Of a stretch of 39,843 bases of DNA, positions 1-8,884 are shown piece by piece; positions within the stretch are counted from its first letter, which is position 1; each line of letters starts with the position of its first letter. The stretch spans positions 1 to 39,843 of the forward strand of contig JADZDV010000076.1 of NCBI GenBank assembly GCA_020850915.1, read 5' to 3'. The notes beneath the pieces were generated by a model. It was not told the DNA's origin. It worked only from the letters and a program-made list of their open reading frames with translations, and ran no database searches. A program made the translations under genes and the position numbers. Source of the DNA: Chloroflexota bacterium. GTDB lineage: Bacteria; Chloroflexota; UBA6077; JADZDV01.

Positions 1-1
1 G

Positions 2-913
2 GTCCTGAGCGAGCGGCCCAATCTGATCATGGTGCGTGACTATCGGATGGCCTGGACGCTGCTGGGTTTGTCTCACCTCCATCGCACGCCCCTGGTTTTC
101 GAGGCGCACAACCTGCCGTCGCTCGAAATGGGGGAGCTTGACGGTGAAGGGCGCTGGCGTGAGGTCAGGCGGCTCGTCCGACTCGAGCGGTCGGTCTTCC
201 GACGAGCACGACTCGTCGTGACGATCACCGAGCGTCTCCGCTCGCGCGTCCTGGAGAGGTATCGCCCAGAACCGGGGCGGGCAGTCTGCGTTCCGGACGC
301 CTCGCGCGCTCCCACCGTGGCCGAAGCGAAGGCCGGCGGCTTGGGCCAACCGCCGACGTTCGTGTATGCAGGGCAGCTCTATCCCTGGAAGGGCGTGGAC
401 GTGCTGCTGCGAGCACTGCCGCTCGTGCCGACGGCCCGCCTCGAGATCGTGGGCGGCATGCAGCAGGACGCACAGCGGGAGCGGCTGCGCCAACTGGCTG
501 ACGAGCTCGGCGTGGGCGATCGAGTGGAGTTCCTCGGTCCGGTGCCCTACGCGGAGGTGCCGCGCTATCTGGCGCGCGCGGACGCGGCGCTGCTGCCGCT
601 GGCCGCGGGACCTGAAGCGCGGGAGTTCACCTCGCCGCTCAAGCTGTTCGACTACCTGGCCGCCGGCCTGCCCGTGATCGCGGCGGATTTCCCGACGATC
701 CGTGAAATCGTTCGGGATGGCGAGAACGGACTGCTGTTTCGGCCGGGCGACGAAGCGTCGCTGGCCGGGGCGCTGGGGCGCCTCAGCGCTGAGCCGGAGC
801 TGGCCAGCAGCCTGCGGCGAGAGGCGCTCACCACAGCGCGGGATTTCACCTGGCAGCGGCGGGCGCAGCGGCTCGATTGCGCGTTTCGGACAGCGCTGGG
901 GCAGTTGAGGTGA
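2..913 (+). CDS. GT4 family glycosyltransferase, 5'-truncated by window edge
   Basis: Cytoplasmic or membrane-peripheral GT-B glycosyltransferase, presumed to add one sugar to a lipid-linked glycan. The frame is open from base 2 and reads VLSERPNLIM before the first ATG at 29. That ATG would fall in the middle of the acceptor domain (FEAHNLPS follows), so the real start lies to the left of the window. The donor half is complete: a FVYAGQLYPWKGVDVLL segment opens the second Rossmann fold, and SPLKLFDYLAAGLPVIAADF with DGENGLLF form the nucleotide-sugar site. It ends at a TGA overlapping the GTG of the next glycosyltransferase (GTGA), which indicates translational coupling. Donor and acceptor cannot be told from sequence. 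Confidence 0.88.
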   Translation, partial: VLSERPNLIMVRDYRMAWTLLGLSHLHRTPLVFEAHNLPSLEMGELDGEGRWREVRRLVRLERSVFRRARLVVTITERLRSRVLERYRPEPGRAVCVPDASRAPTVAEAKAGGLGQPPTFVYAGQLYPWKGVDVLLRALPLVPTARLEIVGGMQQDAQRERLRQLADELGVGDRVEFLGPVPYAEVPRYLARADAALLPLAAGPEAREFTSPLKLFDYLAAGLPVIAADFPTIREIVRDGENGLLFRPGDEASLAGALGRLSAEPELASSLRREALTTARDFTWQRRAQRLDCAFRTALGQLR

Positions 914-2022
914 GCGCCTCGCTCCGCCTGCTGGTGATGGCGCAGACGCTCGAGCCGAGAGACGGCTGGGCGAGCTACGCGCTCGGCCTGATCGGAGGCC
1001 TGGCGGAGCAGGGCGTGCGGCCGACCGTGCTGCTGGACCGACACGCTCCGGAGCCAGCGCTGCCGGTTGAGTGGTCGGCCTGCCTCTCAGCACCCCTCGC
1101 GGCGCTGTCGCGGCCGGAGGCAATGCTTGGCAACGCCTGGCAGGTCGCCCGCCACCGGCCTGGCGCCGATCTGCTGCACTGGATGGTGGAGCCGTACGTC
1201 ACGGCGGCGCTGCCTGGACTCAACGGTCCGTATTGCATCACCGCCCACGGCACCTACGGGACGGCGCCGCTCAGGCAGCGTTGGCCAATCCCCTGGCTGT
1301 TCCGGAGCGCGATGCGACGCGCGCGCCGGGTCTTCTGCGTGAGCGAGTTCACCCGCCAGACGATCCTCGAGAAGCTGCCGCTGGACAACCTGGAGGTCAT
1401 TCACAACGGGCACGCCTGGCCGGGACCACTCGGTCAGAGCGGCCGATCGCCTGGCAGCCCGCTACTGCTCGGAGTCGGAGCGTTGAAGGAGCGCAAGGGC
1501 TATCACGTTGCCATCCGCGCGCTGGCACGTTTGCGCGAGCGCTACCCGACGATCCGCTACGAGATCGTCGGGGACGACAGCGACCGGAAGTACGTTGGTC
1601 GGCTGCGCGGCCTGATCCAGGATCTGGGGCTGGAGCGACACGTTGAGCTGCTGGGATCAGTGGACGAGCAGACCCTGCGTCAGCGCTACGACGCGGCGGA
1701 CGTGTTCCTGCTGTCGCCGATAAACGTGGGGCAGAGCTTCGAGGGATACGGCATCGTCTACCTGGAGGCGGGCACCCACGCGTTGCCGGTCGTCGGCTCG
1801 GCCGACTGCGGCGCGGCGGAGGCGATCGATGACGGGGCAACAGGACTGCTCGCCCCGCAGCAGGACGACGAAGCGCTGGCGGAGCGCGTCGCACGGCTGC
1901 TGGATGATCCCCCGCTGGCCGTCAGACTCGGAGCCGCCGGGCGCGAGAAGGCTGAGCGGCAGCGCTGGTCAAACGTGGCGCGCCGATACCTGGACGCGTA
2001 TGAGCGCTGCCTCGCCCGCTGA
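910..2022 (+). CDS. GT4 family glycosyltransferase
   Basis: About 370 aa, GT-B fold, retaining GT4 type. LLGVGALKERKGYHVAIRAL starts the C-terminal Rossmann domain, and the EX7E pair is visible as EGYGIVYLE, followed by DDGATGLLAP. I chose the GTG at 910 because it makes a 4-bp GTGA overlap with the preceding stop. An in-frame ATG at 877 would extend the protein by 11 residues with no family similarity. The N-terminal half has the expected HWMVEPYV and HGTYGT acceptor-side segments. It is followed with 23 bp overlap by the flippase gene, so it belongs to the same transcript. Substrate unknown. Confidence 0.88.
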   Translation: MSASLRLLVMAQTLEPRDGWASYALGLIGGLAEQGVRPTVLLDRHAPEPALPVEWSACLSAPLAALSRPEAMLGNAWQVARHRPGADLLHWMVEPYVTAALPGLNGPYCITAHGTYGTAPLRQRWPIPWLFRSAMRRARRVFCVSEFTRQTILEKLPLDNLEVIHNGHAWPGPLGQSGRSPGSPLLLGVGALKERKGYHVAIRALARLRERYPTIRYEIVGDDSDRKYVGRLRGLIQDLGLERHVELLGSVDEQTLRQRYDAADVFLLSPINVGQSFEGYGIVYLEAGTHALPVVGSADCGAAEAIDDGATGLLAPQQDDEALAERVARLLDDPPLAVRLGAAGREKAERQRWSNVARRYLDAYERCLAR

Positions 2023-3403
2023 GGAGGTACGCCAGCGTTTTCTCGCCCTGGCTCGACGACCGTTTGTGCGAGACGTGGGCGTGCTGCAACTGGGGAGCTT
2101 CGCGTGGCTCGGCCTGAGCTTCGCGCTGTCGGTCGCCCTGGCTCGCCTGCTCGGACGGTCCGAATACGGCGCCTACTCGCTCGTGGTCTCTGTCTTTACG
2201 ACGATCAGCCTCTTCAAGCGGCTAGGCCAGGACTACGTCGCTACCACCGATCTGGCGACAGGCTACGCGAAGCGCGACCCGGCCTCAGCACGGATGGCCC
2301 TGGTCGGCTACAACTGGGTGAACCTCTGGTCCACGGCGATCGTCATCCCGGCGGCGCTCCTTTTGGCCCCCACGATCGTCGGCGCCTTCTACCACGCGCC
2401 CGGTCTCGCCGACGCGCTGCGCCTGGCGCTGCTGCCGCCGGTCTGGGCGATGCTCCTGGGAACATACGTGCTCGCCCTTCAAGCCACACGGCGTATGAGC
2501 CGGCTCACGCTGGTCGAGAACGCCAACCAGGTGTCGCTGGCAGTCGCCGGAGTGCTGATGGCGTTGCTCGGATTCGGGGTCAACGGCGTGCTGCTAGCAC
2601 AGGCGGTTGTCAGCGCCATCGCCGCGGTGCTCTCTGTCCTGGCGTACGAGCGGCTCCGGCGCGGGGATCCGGTGCTGCCGGGATTCAGCGAGCAGTGGCG
2701 CGACATCGTCCGGGTGAACCGGTTGAGCCTCGCTGGTCGGAATGGCGTTAGCAGCAACGACGCCAGGCTGCGCGACGCCCTTTTCTCCACGTTCCGGTCC
2801 GGCCTGGCAGTAGCTCTGGACAAGAACCTGGTGAGCCTGTACGCGCTGGCGCCCGTCCTCCTGCTAGGCGCCTTCGCGCCAACGGACGAGGTGGCGCTGC
2901 TGCGCGTCGCGCTCACCTACACGACCGTCCCGGCGGTTGCGCTGTCGGCCGTGTCGCGCGTCCTCATGGTGAAGCTGCCCGCCCTCCACGCTGCCGATCC
3001 GCGCCTCGTCGCGCCGTTCTTCCTGCGTGTCACCGGTCTTGGCGGAGCGTGCTCGATCGCCTTCACCCTGCCCGTCGTCCTCGCCTCACCGCTGGTGATC
3101 GGGGGGCTCTACGGCGCGTCCTACGAGTCAGCCGCCGCGCTGGTGCCTTTCCTCGCGCTCGATCCGCTGCTCGCCGGCTTCGGAATCGCGGCCGGTCCGC
3201 TGTTCCGGATGTACCGGCGGAACATGTGGGCCGTCTACGCAAACCTGGGCGTGCTCGTCGTCGGCGTCCCGCTGGCTGCCTGGCTCACAACCGCCCACGG
3301 ACTGTCGGGCGCGGCGCTCGGGTACGCGCTGCTGGTAACGGCGCTACGGGCGACGGCCTACGTGCTCTGCCTGCGCCTGGTGCGTCAGCAAGCGATCGAC
3401 TGA
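2000..3403 (+). CDS. Wzx-like polysaccharide flippase (MOP/PST family)
   Basis: About 467 aa integral membrane protein with some 12 to 14 hydrophobic segments and few charged residues between them. It begins with an amphipathic stretch, then GSFAWLGLSFALSVALARLL and GRSEYGAYSLVVSVF, the usual opening of the MVF/PST polysaccharide transporter families. It would flip undecaprenyl-linked oligosaccharide across the cytoplasmic membrane. The ATG at 2000 lies inside the end of the upstream gene (23 bp overlap); the frame is open further back to 1829, but that part is the shadow of the GT gene. Its stop overlaps the next ATG (TGATG). No Wzy polymerase is recognisable beside it, although the membrane protein at 8881 is one candidate for a companion. 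Confidence 0.85.
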   Translation: MSAASPAEEVRQRFLALARRPFVRDVGVLQLGSFAWLGLSFALSVALARLLGRSEYGAYSLVVSVFTTISLFKRLGQDYVATTDLATGYAKRDPASARMALVGYNWVNLWSTAIVIPAALLLAPTIVGAFYHAPGLADALRLALLPPVWAMLLGTYVLALQATRRMSRLTLVENANQVSLAVAGVLMALLGFGVNGVLLAQAVVSAIAAVLSVLAYERLRRGDPVLPGFSEQWRDIVRVNRLSLAGRNGVSSNDARLRDALFSTFRSGLAVALDKNLVSLYALAPVLLLGAFAPTDEVALLRVALTYTTVPAVALSAVSRVLMVKLPALHAADPRLVAPFFLRVTGLGGACSIAFTLPVVLASPLVIGGLYGASYESAAALVPFLALDPLLAGFGIAAGPLFRMYRRNMWAVYANLGVLVVGVPLAAWLTTAHGLSGAALGYALLVTALRATAYVLCLRLVRQQAID

Positions 3404-4653
3404 TGGCGACGCCGAAACCCCGACTCCTGGTCATGCTCGACCACTTCGACATGCGCGGTGGCGGCGAGGTGGTCGCGTCCCAGCTCGCGCAGCGGCTCGT
3501 CGATCGCTTCGAGGTCTCGGTCCTGACGACAGATCCAACTCGGGAGGAGCGCGCGACGGTTGACGGTCTGCCCGTCTACGTCGTGCGCTCCCGCTATCCG
3601 ATCAGGCTGCGCCCGGTGCTTGGCACGGTCAACCCACTCGTGCTCCAGTCCGTCAGACGGATCCTGAGGGAGTTCCGGCCAGACGTCGTTCACGCCTGGA
3701 ACGTTCACGAACAGCTTTCCTACGCCAGCGTCACGCTGGCCCGTCGGATGGGCGCCGCGACCGTCCTGACGTTCCAGGACGCGCTGCCGTTCTGCTACAC
3801 GAAGTTCCACTGTTACGTGGATCGCAAGGCGCCCACGCGCGGAACGCCGGATTATCGGGCCGATCCGGCACGCTGCAGGAGCTGCCGGCGCCATTACTGG
3901 ATGTTCCCCCCGAGGAATCGACTCAATCGCCTGCTCCTCTCCCAAGGGCTCTCGGCGACGGTCGCGGTGAGCCACGCGCTGGCCGATGCGCTCGCCCAGA
4001 ACGGGATCGAGCGGCCCAGGGTCATCCACAACGGCCTGCCGCTGGACAACCTCCCACCCGCCGCCGCGCTGGTGGCGTCGATCCAAGAGCGATTTCAAGT
4101 GGGCCCGCAAGCGATCGTGGCAGGCGGTCGCATGAGCTACTTTAAGGGGCAGCGCGAAACTCTCAAGGCGTTCGGAGCGCTCGCCGACCGCTACCCCGGG
4201 GCGCAGCTCCTGCTGGCGGGCAGCCATGACGACTGGTTCGGTCGCGCATTGGCGCGGCAGAGCTCCGAACTGGGCGTCCGCGAGCGTGTGATCTTCACCG
4301 GTCGCCTCCCCCACAGCGATTTCCTCGCACTCCTCGCCGCTGGCGCCCTGTTCGCGAACCTCTCCACGTACCTGGATCCGTTCCCTACCGTGAACCTGGA
4401 GGCTGGGGCATGCGGTCGGCCGGTCCTCGGAACGACGTTTGGCGGCACGCCAGAGGTCGTTCTGGATGGCGAAACCGGGCTGCTGGTCGATCCGTTCTGT
4501 GACAGTGAGGTGCTAACCGGCCTCGACCGATTGCTGGCAGACATTCACTTACGAGAGCGTCTCGGGGGGGGCGCCCTAGAACGGATACGAACAATGGTCC
4601 CGATGCGTGACATGGTGCGTGCGTACCTCGATCTCTTCGCCTCACTCGCCTGA
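3403..4653 (+). CDS. GT4 family glycosyltransferase with a four-cysteine insert
   Basis: 416 aa GT-B enzyme. The N-terminus (LLVMLDHFDMRGGGEVV) has the glycine-rich acceptor-domain loop, IVAGGRMSYFKGQRETLKAF opens the donor domain, and DPFPTVNLEAGACGRPVLG with DGETGLLVDP forms the nucleotide-sugar site. Residues 131-161 hold four cysteines (C131, C137, C158, C161) in a C-x5-C-x20-C-x2-C arrangement within an insert rich in basic and aromatic residues, plausible as a metal-binding or acceptor loop. The ATG at 3403 overlaps the flippase stop; the open frame upstream to 3049 is a shadow of that gene. Sugar specificity is not deducible. Confidence 0.88.
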   Translation: MATPKPRLLVMLDHFDMRGGGEVVASQLAQRLVDRFEVSVLTTDPTREERATVDGLPVYVVRSRYPIRLRPVLGTVNPLVLQSVRRILREFRPDVVHAWNVHEQLSYASVTLARRMGAATVLTFQDALPFCYTKFHCYVDRKAPTRGTPDYRADPARCRSCRRHYWMFPPRNRLNRLLLSQGLSATVAVSHALADALAQNGIERPRVIHNGLPLDNLPPAAALVASIQERFQVGPQAIVAGGRMSYFKGQRETLKAFGALADRYPGAQLLLAGSHDDWFGRALARQSSELGVRERVIFTGRLPHSDFLALLAAGALFANLSTYLDPFPTVNLEAGACGRPVLGTTFGGTPEVVLDGETGLLVDPFCDSEVLTGLDRLLADIHLRERLGGGALERIRTMVPMRDMVRAYLDLFASLA

Positions 4654-4670
4654 GCGCGGAGCGCGGGGCC

Positions 4671-5411
4671 ATGAAAGCACAGACCGATGTCGTCGCATTG
4701 GTGCGCGCCCGCAGTCCTCTTCCCCCTGACGAGACGGAGCGGCTCGTCGGCGGGGCCTTCATGACATCCAGGGCCGTCCAGTTCGTCTGCCGCCACTACT
4801 TCGCCGACAGGCTGTCGGTTCTGGACATTGGCTGCGCTCAGGGCCAGCATCTGGTGCACTTCGGGCGGGGCAGCGCCGGCATCGACGCGATCGCGAGCAA
4901 CGTCGAGTTCGCCAGAGCCCTCGGGCTCGACGCGGTGGTGGCGAATGTTGAAGACGGGCTGCCAGACCTTGGACGGCGCTTCCAGGCGGTCTTTTCATCC
5001 AATCTGCTCGAGCACCTGGTGGCGCCCCACCTGTTCCTGTTGCGTCTGCACGACGTCCTCGAACCGACCGGGCTCGTGTTCATCCACGTTCCTACCACTC
5101 CACCACTGCCGGTCGTGGACCGGATCATCAAGCGAGGGATAGGACACAACGGCTACCTGGCGAGCGAGCATCTCTACGCCTGGACGCCGCGCACGCTCGG
5201 CTTCCTGCTCGAGCGCGCGGGTTTTCGCCTGCTCGACACCGCTTTCGTCGCGGTGCGCGACCACAAGCTCCTCAGGTTCGCGGAATCGGTCCTGGTCCAA
5301 CTCGGCATATCCGTCTGCGCCGTGGCCCGACGGGACCCGAATTTCATCTATCCTGATAAGCGTGTCCGGATCTTCACCCCAGCATTTGCCCAGGGATCTG
5401 ACCGTCGCTAG
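4671..5411 (+). CDS. class I SAM-dependent methyltransferase
   Basis: 246 aa. The SAM-binding motif I is seen as LSVLDIGCAQGQHLVHF, followed by an acidic post-I position (IDAIASNVEFA). The motif IV region is VFSSNLLEHLVAPHLFL and the post-IV strand TGLVFIHVPT, the layout of Methyltransf_11/23 proteins. In a glycan cluster the likely job is O-methylation of a sugar or capping of a chain end, but the acceptor is unknown. It sits 17 bp after a GT4 gene, and its 3' end is overlapped by the acyltransferase-like gene, so it is part of the same operon. The ribosome-binding site is weak. Confidence 0.85.
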   Translation: MKAQTDVVALVRARSPLPPDETERLVGGAFMTSRAVQFVCRHYFADRLSVLDIGCAQGQHLVHFGRGSAGIDAIASNVEFARALGLDAVVANVEDGLPDLGRRFQAVFSSNLLEHLVAPHLFLLRLHDVLEPTGLVFIHVPTTPPLPVVDRIIKRGIGHNGYLASEHLYAWTPRTLGFLLERAGFRLLDTAFVAVRDHKLLRFAESVLVQLGISVCAVARRDPNFIYPDKRVRIFTPAFAQGSDRR

Positions 5412-6663
5412 GGCTGCCTGCCCGACTGGCGGCCGCCATGTAGAACAGCGGGCGTGGCTACAGCCACTGGTGGGGCTCCAGGCGTTGGAGTCGCGACGCC
5501 AGCGGTGGCTCGACGTCTGGGCAGAGGCGGGAGGCGAACGGCTGTTCCTGCACCCTGAGTGGGTGACCACCTGGTTCCGCCACCTCGGTCGGATTGACTA
5601 TGCGCGGGGCCTCATGGTGGGTGAGCACGATGAGACTCTCGGACTTGCTGTCCTTTCGCGGGAGCCGTTGCTGCCCTTCGGCAAGGGCGTAGCCGGGTCG
5701 TTCGTCTCGCTCAGAACGCCCGGTGCCGGGGTGAGCGATTACCAGGACCTGCTGCTCCGCGACGCGGAGCAGGCGCGGACCGTCGCGACGGCGCGCCTGC
5801 TCGACTGGCTGCTCGAGGCGCCAGACTGGCACATTCTGGATCTTCCCAATCTGCCAGCCGAGTCGCCAACCGTCGCCGCGCTGTGGTCCGCGGCCGCGCA
5901 GCGTGGCTTGCCGCGCTGGCGCCTGCCCACCTATCCGCGTCCGTATCTCCCGTTCAGAGATGCCGATGGCCAGGCCGTCTCCTGGGAGACCTTCCTGGCC
6001 GGACGGGATAGTCTCCTCCGCTACAAGCTCCGCTCGCGACTGAAGCGGCTGTCGAAACAGGGAACAGTGACGTTTGACGAAGTGGGCGAGCCCGAAGCCG
6101 TGGTCGGCCTGCTCCCAGTCCTGACGGCGATACACGCGCGTCGCTGGACAGGTCGGCGAACGAGCGCGGTGTTCTCGTCGAGTGAGCGCGGTCGCGCGTT
6201 CTACGCCGAAGCGTTCCCGGCGATGGCCCGCACCGGGATGCTCCGCATCGCGACGCTGACGTTGGACGGGCGGCTGATCGCGGGTATCATCACCTTTCGA
6301 GACCGGGGAAGAGCGTACTACTACGTGCCAACGTTCGACCCGGACTTCAGCCAGTTCGCTCCTGGCCAGCTTCTCCTGGCTCGACTCGCCGAGAACGCGT
6401 GCCGGGACGGAATGGAGCGACTGGACCTGATGCTTGGCGACGAACGGTACAAGCAAGAGTGGACCAACCGCTCCGAGGATTGTGTCAGGCTCGCCATCGC
6501 CCGCCCCGGCCCAGAGGGGCGCGTGGCCCTGGCAGCGCTTGGCGGCTACCAGCGGCTGAGAGAAGCCGCCCGGCAGTCGATGTTGCTTCAGACCGCGCGC
6601 CAGCGAGGCCTCCGAGCAGCGCTCGAGACGGCCCGGTCGCGTCTTTCGCCCCGACCTCGGTGA
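5362..6663 (+). CDS. GNAT-fold acyltransferase of the CelD/BcsL (FemAB-like) type
   Basis: 433 aa from a GTG that overlaps the methyltransferase by 50 bp; later starts such as the GTG near 5479 are possible, since the first 35 residues look unconserved. It matches the Acetyltransf_6 pattern. An N-terminal acyl-transferase-like half contains FLHPEWVTTWFRHLG. A basic helix follows (RYKLRSRLKRLSKQG), then a C-terminal GNAT core with RIATLTLDGRLIAGIITF, YYYVPTFDPDFSQFAPGQLL and the hallmark LDLMLGDERYKQEW. Relatives act in exopolysaccharide and cellulose loci, transferring acyl or aminoacyl groups to amino sugars. Here it probably decorates the glycan made by the flanking transferases. Donor unknown. 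Confidence 0.8.
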   Translation: MSGSSPQHLPRDLTVARAACPTGGRHVEQRAWLQPLVGLQALESRRQRWLDVWAEAGGERLFLHPEWVTTWFRHLGRIDYARGLMVGEHDETLGLAVLSREPLLPFGKGVAGSFVSLRTPGAGVSDYQDLLLRDAEQARTVATARLLDWLLEAPDWHILDLPNLPAESPTVAALWSAAAQRGLPRWRLPTYPRPYLPFRDADGQAVSWETFLAGRDSLLRYKLRSRLKRLSKQGTVTFDEVGEPEAVVGLLPVLTAIHARRWTGRRTSAVFSSSERGRAFYAEAFPAMARTGMLRIATLTLDGRLIAGIITFRDRGRAYYYVPTFDPDFSQFAPGQLLLARLAENACRDGMERLDLMLGDERYKQEWTNRSEDCVRLAIARPGPEGRVALAALGGYQRLREAARQSMLLQTARQRGLRAALETARSRLSPRPR

Positions 6664-6675
6664 GTGTGGTAGAAC

Positions 6676-6843
6676 GTGCGGACGTCTCAACAGCAACTGC
6701 GACTCGACACATCCGTTGATGGAAAGAGCGCCACGCACGAGCTGTCGGGCGGGATCCTGAGCCTGTTCCCGCGGCGAAGCCGGACGACCTGGTGCCTGGT
6801 GGGGTTGACGATGCAGACGGACCAGACGGCGAGGCCGCACTGA
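6676..6843 (+). CDS. possible 55-aa leader ORF upstream of the deacetylase
   Basis: A GTG-started ORF fills most of the 179-bp gap between two real genes and ends in a TGA that shares its last base with the ATG of the next gene (TGATG). Its second half has third codon positions that are almost all G or C, as in the neighbouring genes, whereas the rival frame extending the deacetylase upstream to 6792 does not. The peptide has no signal, membrane segment or recognisable motif. It could be a coupling leader peptide or a chance frame. Confidence 0.25.
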   Translation: MRTSQQQLRLDTSVDGKSATHELSGGILSLFPRRSRTTWCLVGLTMQTDQTARPH

Positions 6844-7745
6844 TGGTGCGAGAGCTGATCGTCAACGCGGACGAGTTCGGTCTGACCGAAGGGGTCAACC
6901 GCGGGATCGAGGCGGTCCACCGACGGGGCCTCTGCACCTCGACGACACTGGTTGCGAACGAGCACGCCTTCGAGAACGCCATCGAGATGGCCAGGCAGAT
7001 GCCGGGACTGGCGATCGGCGTCCACCTGAACATTACCCACGGCGTACCGGTCCTGCCGGAGGTGCGGGTCCACACTCTGGTGGACGAGGACGGTCTGTTC
7101 TACCGGCGCAGCCGGTTCCTGCGGCGAGCCGTGGCCGGACAGGTCAACCTGGTGCACGTCGAGGATGAGTTCCGGGCGCAGATTGAGAAGGTGATGGAGG
7201 CGGGCATCCTGCCGAGCCATCTCGACTCGCACGAGAGCATCTACATGTACCCGGCGATCTTCCGCATCCTGGCGAGCCTGGCACGCGAGTACCATCTGCC
7301 GGCCCGACTTCAGGATGAGCACCTGATGCGGGCCGGGTTTGCCAGCCGCGAGCTGCAGGCGCGGTACCTGGCGAGCGAGACGTTCGCGAAGAACCAGGTG
7401 ATGAACGTGCTTGCCAATCGTTATCGCATCCTGCTGCGCGACTGGGGCATTCCAACGACGGACCACTTCATCAGCACGTTCGGCTGTTATCGGAAGCAGC
7501 CCAACGACCTGTACGAAGCGCTCCGCTACGAGCTGGTCCACCTGCCCGAAGGCGTGACGGAGCTGATGGTGCACCCTGGCTTCGCGGATAGCCTGCTGGA
7601 GATGTCGCTCGACGGCGGGCGGGAGGCGGCGCTTCGACGGGAAGAGGAGGTGCATGTGCTGACCGATCCACGCATCCGGGCGCTCCTGGAAGAGCAGCAG
7701 ATACGGCTGATCGACTACCGCGTGCTCGGGGCGATCATCGCGTGA
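6843..7745 (+). CDS. ChbG/YdjC (HpnK) family carbohydrate deacetylase
   Basis: About 300 aa from ATG 6843; a GTG at 6792 would add 17 residues of unlikely sequence. The family hallmarks are present in order: an N-terminal LIVNADEFGLTEGVNRGI, then LCTSTTLVAN, then AIGVHLNITHG (H61), then HLDSHESIYMYP (H126, D128, H130). This family hydrolyses N-acetyl groups from chito-oligosaccharides or related glycans with a metal centre on a TIM-like barrel. Two positions depart from the usual form: the second Asp of NADDFG is Glu here, and the last His of the DSHxxxH-type motif is Tyr. Activity may therefore be altered. It is coupled by a GTGA overlap to a GT4 gene, so it probably edits an intermediate of this glycan. 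Confidence 0.87.
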   Translation: MVRELIVNADEFGLTEGVNRGIEAVHRRGLCTSTTLVANEHAFENAIEMARQMPGLAIGVHLNITHGVPVLPEVRVHTLVDEDGLFYRRSRFLRRAVAGQVNLVHVEDEFRAQIEKVMEAGILPSHLDSHESIYMYPAIFRILASLAREYHLPARLQDEHLMRAGFASRELQARYLASETFAKNQVMNVLANRYRILLRDWGIPTTDHFISTFGCYRKQPNDLYEALRYELVHLPEGVTELMVHPGFADSLLEMSLDGGREAALRREEEVHVLTDPRIRALLEEQQIRLIDYRVLGAIIA

Positions 7746-8884
7746 AGCTGCTGCACGTCATGTCTGCCTGCACGGTGGGCGGGTGCGAGCAGCACGTGCT
7801 TGCCCTCCTGAACCGACTGGACCACGCCAGGTATGACCGCTGGCTGGCGTACTTCGTGGAGCGACCGGACCAGGCGCGGCCCATGCTGCCAGACTTCCAG
7901 GCGATCGGCGTGCGGACGGTCGACCTGCGCGGGCGCGGCCAGCTCGATCCGCGAGCGATGGGGCGGCTGCGGACGCTGCTTGGGCGGGAGCGCTTCGACC
8001 TGGTGCACGTCCACAGCTTCCGCGCCGAGGTGGCGACGGCCGTCGCGACGACCGCGCTGTTCCCCCATCCGCGGATTATCCGCACCGTCCACAACGTGGA
8101 GGACTACCACCGACGGTTTCCCACCTCGCTCCTGAGCGGCCTGAGCGGCTCGTCGCTGGACCGCGTCGTGGCGATCTCGGACGCGGTGGCTCAGCACTTG
8201 ACCACGACGAACGGCGCGCCGTCCGACCGGCTTCGACGCATCTACTACGGGCTCGACCTCGAGCCGTTCCTGGCGGCCGAGCGGCCGCGGCCGCGATCTC
8301 GACCGCCGACCATCGGCGTCCTGGCCCGGCTGGCGCCCCAGAAGGGGCACCCGGTCCTGCTGCGCGCCCTGCCGCGCGTCGTGGAGCGATTTCCAGACGT
8401 GCAGGTCGTCATCGCGGGCCACGAGCACCTCACCACCCGAGATGAGCTCGAGCGCGAAGCCGAATCGCTCGGCGTCCGTGGCAATGTCGAGATCGTCGGC
8501 TATCACGACGACGTGCCCGCGTTCATGGCGGAGATCGACCTGTTCGTGCTCCCTTCCCTCTGGGAGGGGTTTGGACTCGTCCTGCTGGAGGCCATGGCGG
8601 CCGGCAAACCGGTCGTGGCCACGCGGGTCGGGCCCGTGCCCGAGATCGTGCAGGAGGGTGAGACTGGCCTGCTCGTGCCGGCCGGCGAGCCGGAGCCACT
8701 GGGGAACGCCATCCTCGAGATCCTGGAACGATCGTCGCTCGGGCGACGCTTCGGCAGAGCCGGGCGCATTCGCTGCGCCGAGCTCTTCTCGCTGGACCGG
8801 ATGGTCGCCGAGACCGAGGCGCTGTACGCCGAGACGCTGGCCGAGAAGCGACCGCGCACAACGCCCCGGGAGGCCGTTGCATGA
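7742..8884 (+). CDS. GT4 family glycosyltransferase
   Basis: 380 aa GT-B enzyme starting at a GTG that overlaps the deacetylase stop. LLHVMSACTVGGCEQHVLAL is the acceptor-domain glycine loop, TIGVLARLAPQKGHPVLLRA opens the donor domain, and the EX7E motif is EGFGLVLLE followed by AMAAGKPVVATRVG and EGETGLLVPAGE. It shares strongest pattern likeness with capsule and exopolysaccharide GT4 proteins that use UDP- or GDP-sugars. Its stop overlaps the ATG of the following membrane glycosyltransferase (ATGA). Substrate unknown. Confidence 0.9.
   Translation: MKLLHVMSACTVGGCEQHVLALLNRLDHARYDRWLAYFVERPDQARPMLPDFQAIGVRTVDLRGRGQLDPRAMGRLRTLLGRERFDLVHVHSFRAEVATAVATTALFPHPRIIRTVHNVEDYHRRFPTSLLSGLSGSSLDRVVAISDAVAQHLTTTNGAPSDRLRRIYYGLDLEPFLAAERPRPRSRPPTIGVLARLAPQKGHPVLLRALPRVVERFPDVQVVIAGHEHLTTRDELEREAESLGVRGNVEIVGYHDDVPAFMAEIDLFVLPSLWEGFGLVLLEAMAAGKPVVATRVGPVPEIVQEGETGLLVPAGEPEPLGNAILEILERSSLGRRFGRAGRIRCAELFSLDRMVAETEALYAETLAEKRPRTTPREAVA

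Noticed and set aside
5458..6840. 460-codon open frame on the - strand opposite the CelD-like acyltransferase gene
   Set aside because: Shadow of the + strand gene; the + strand product has clear family motifs while this one has none.
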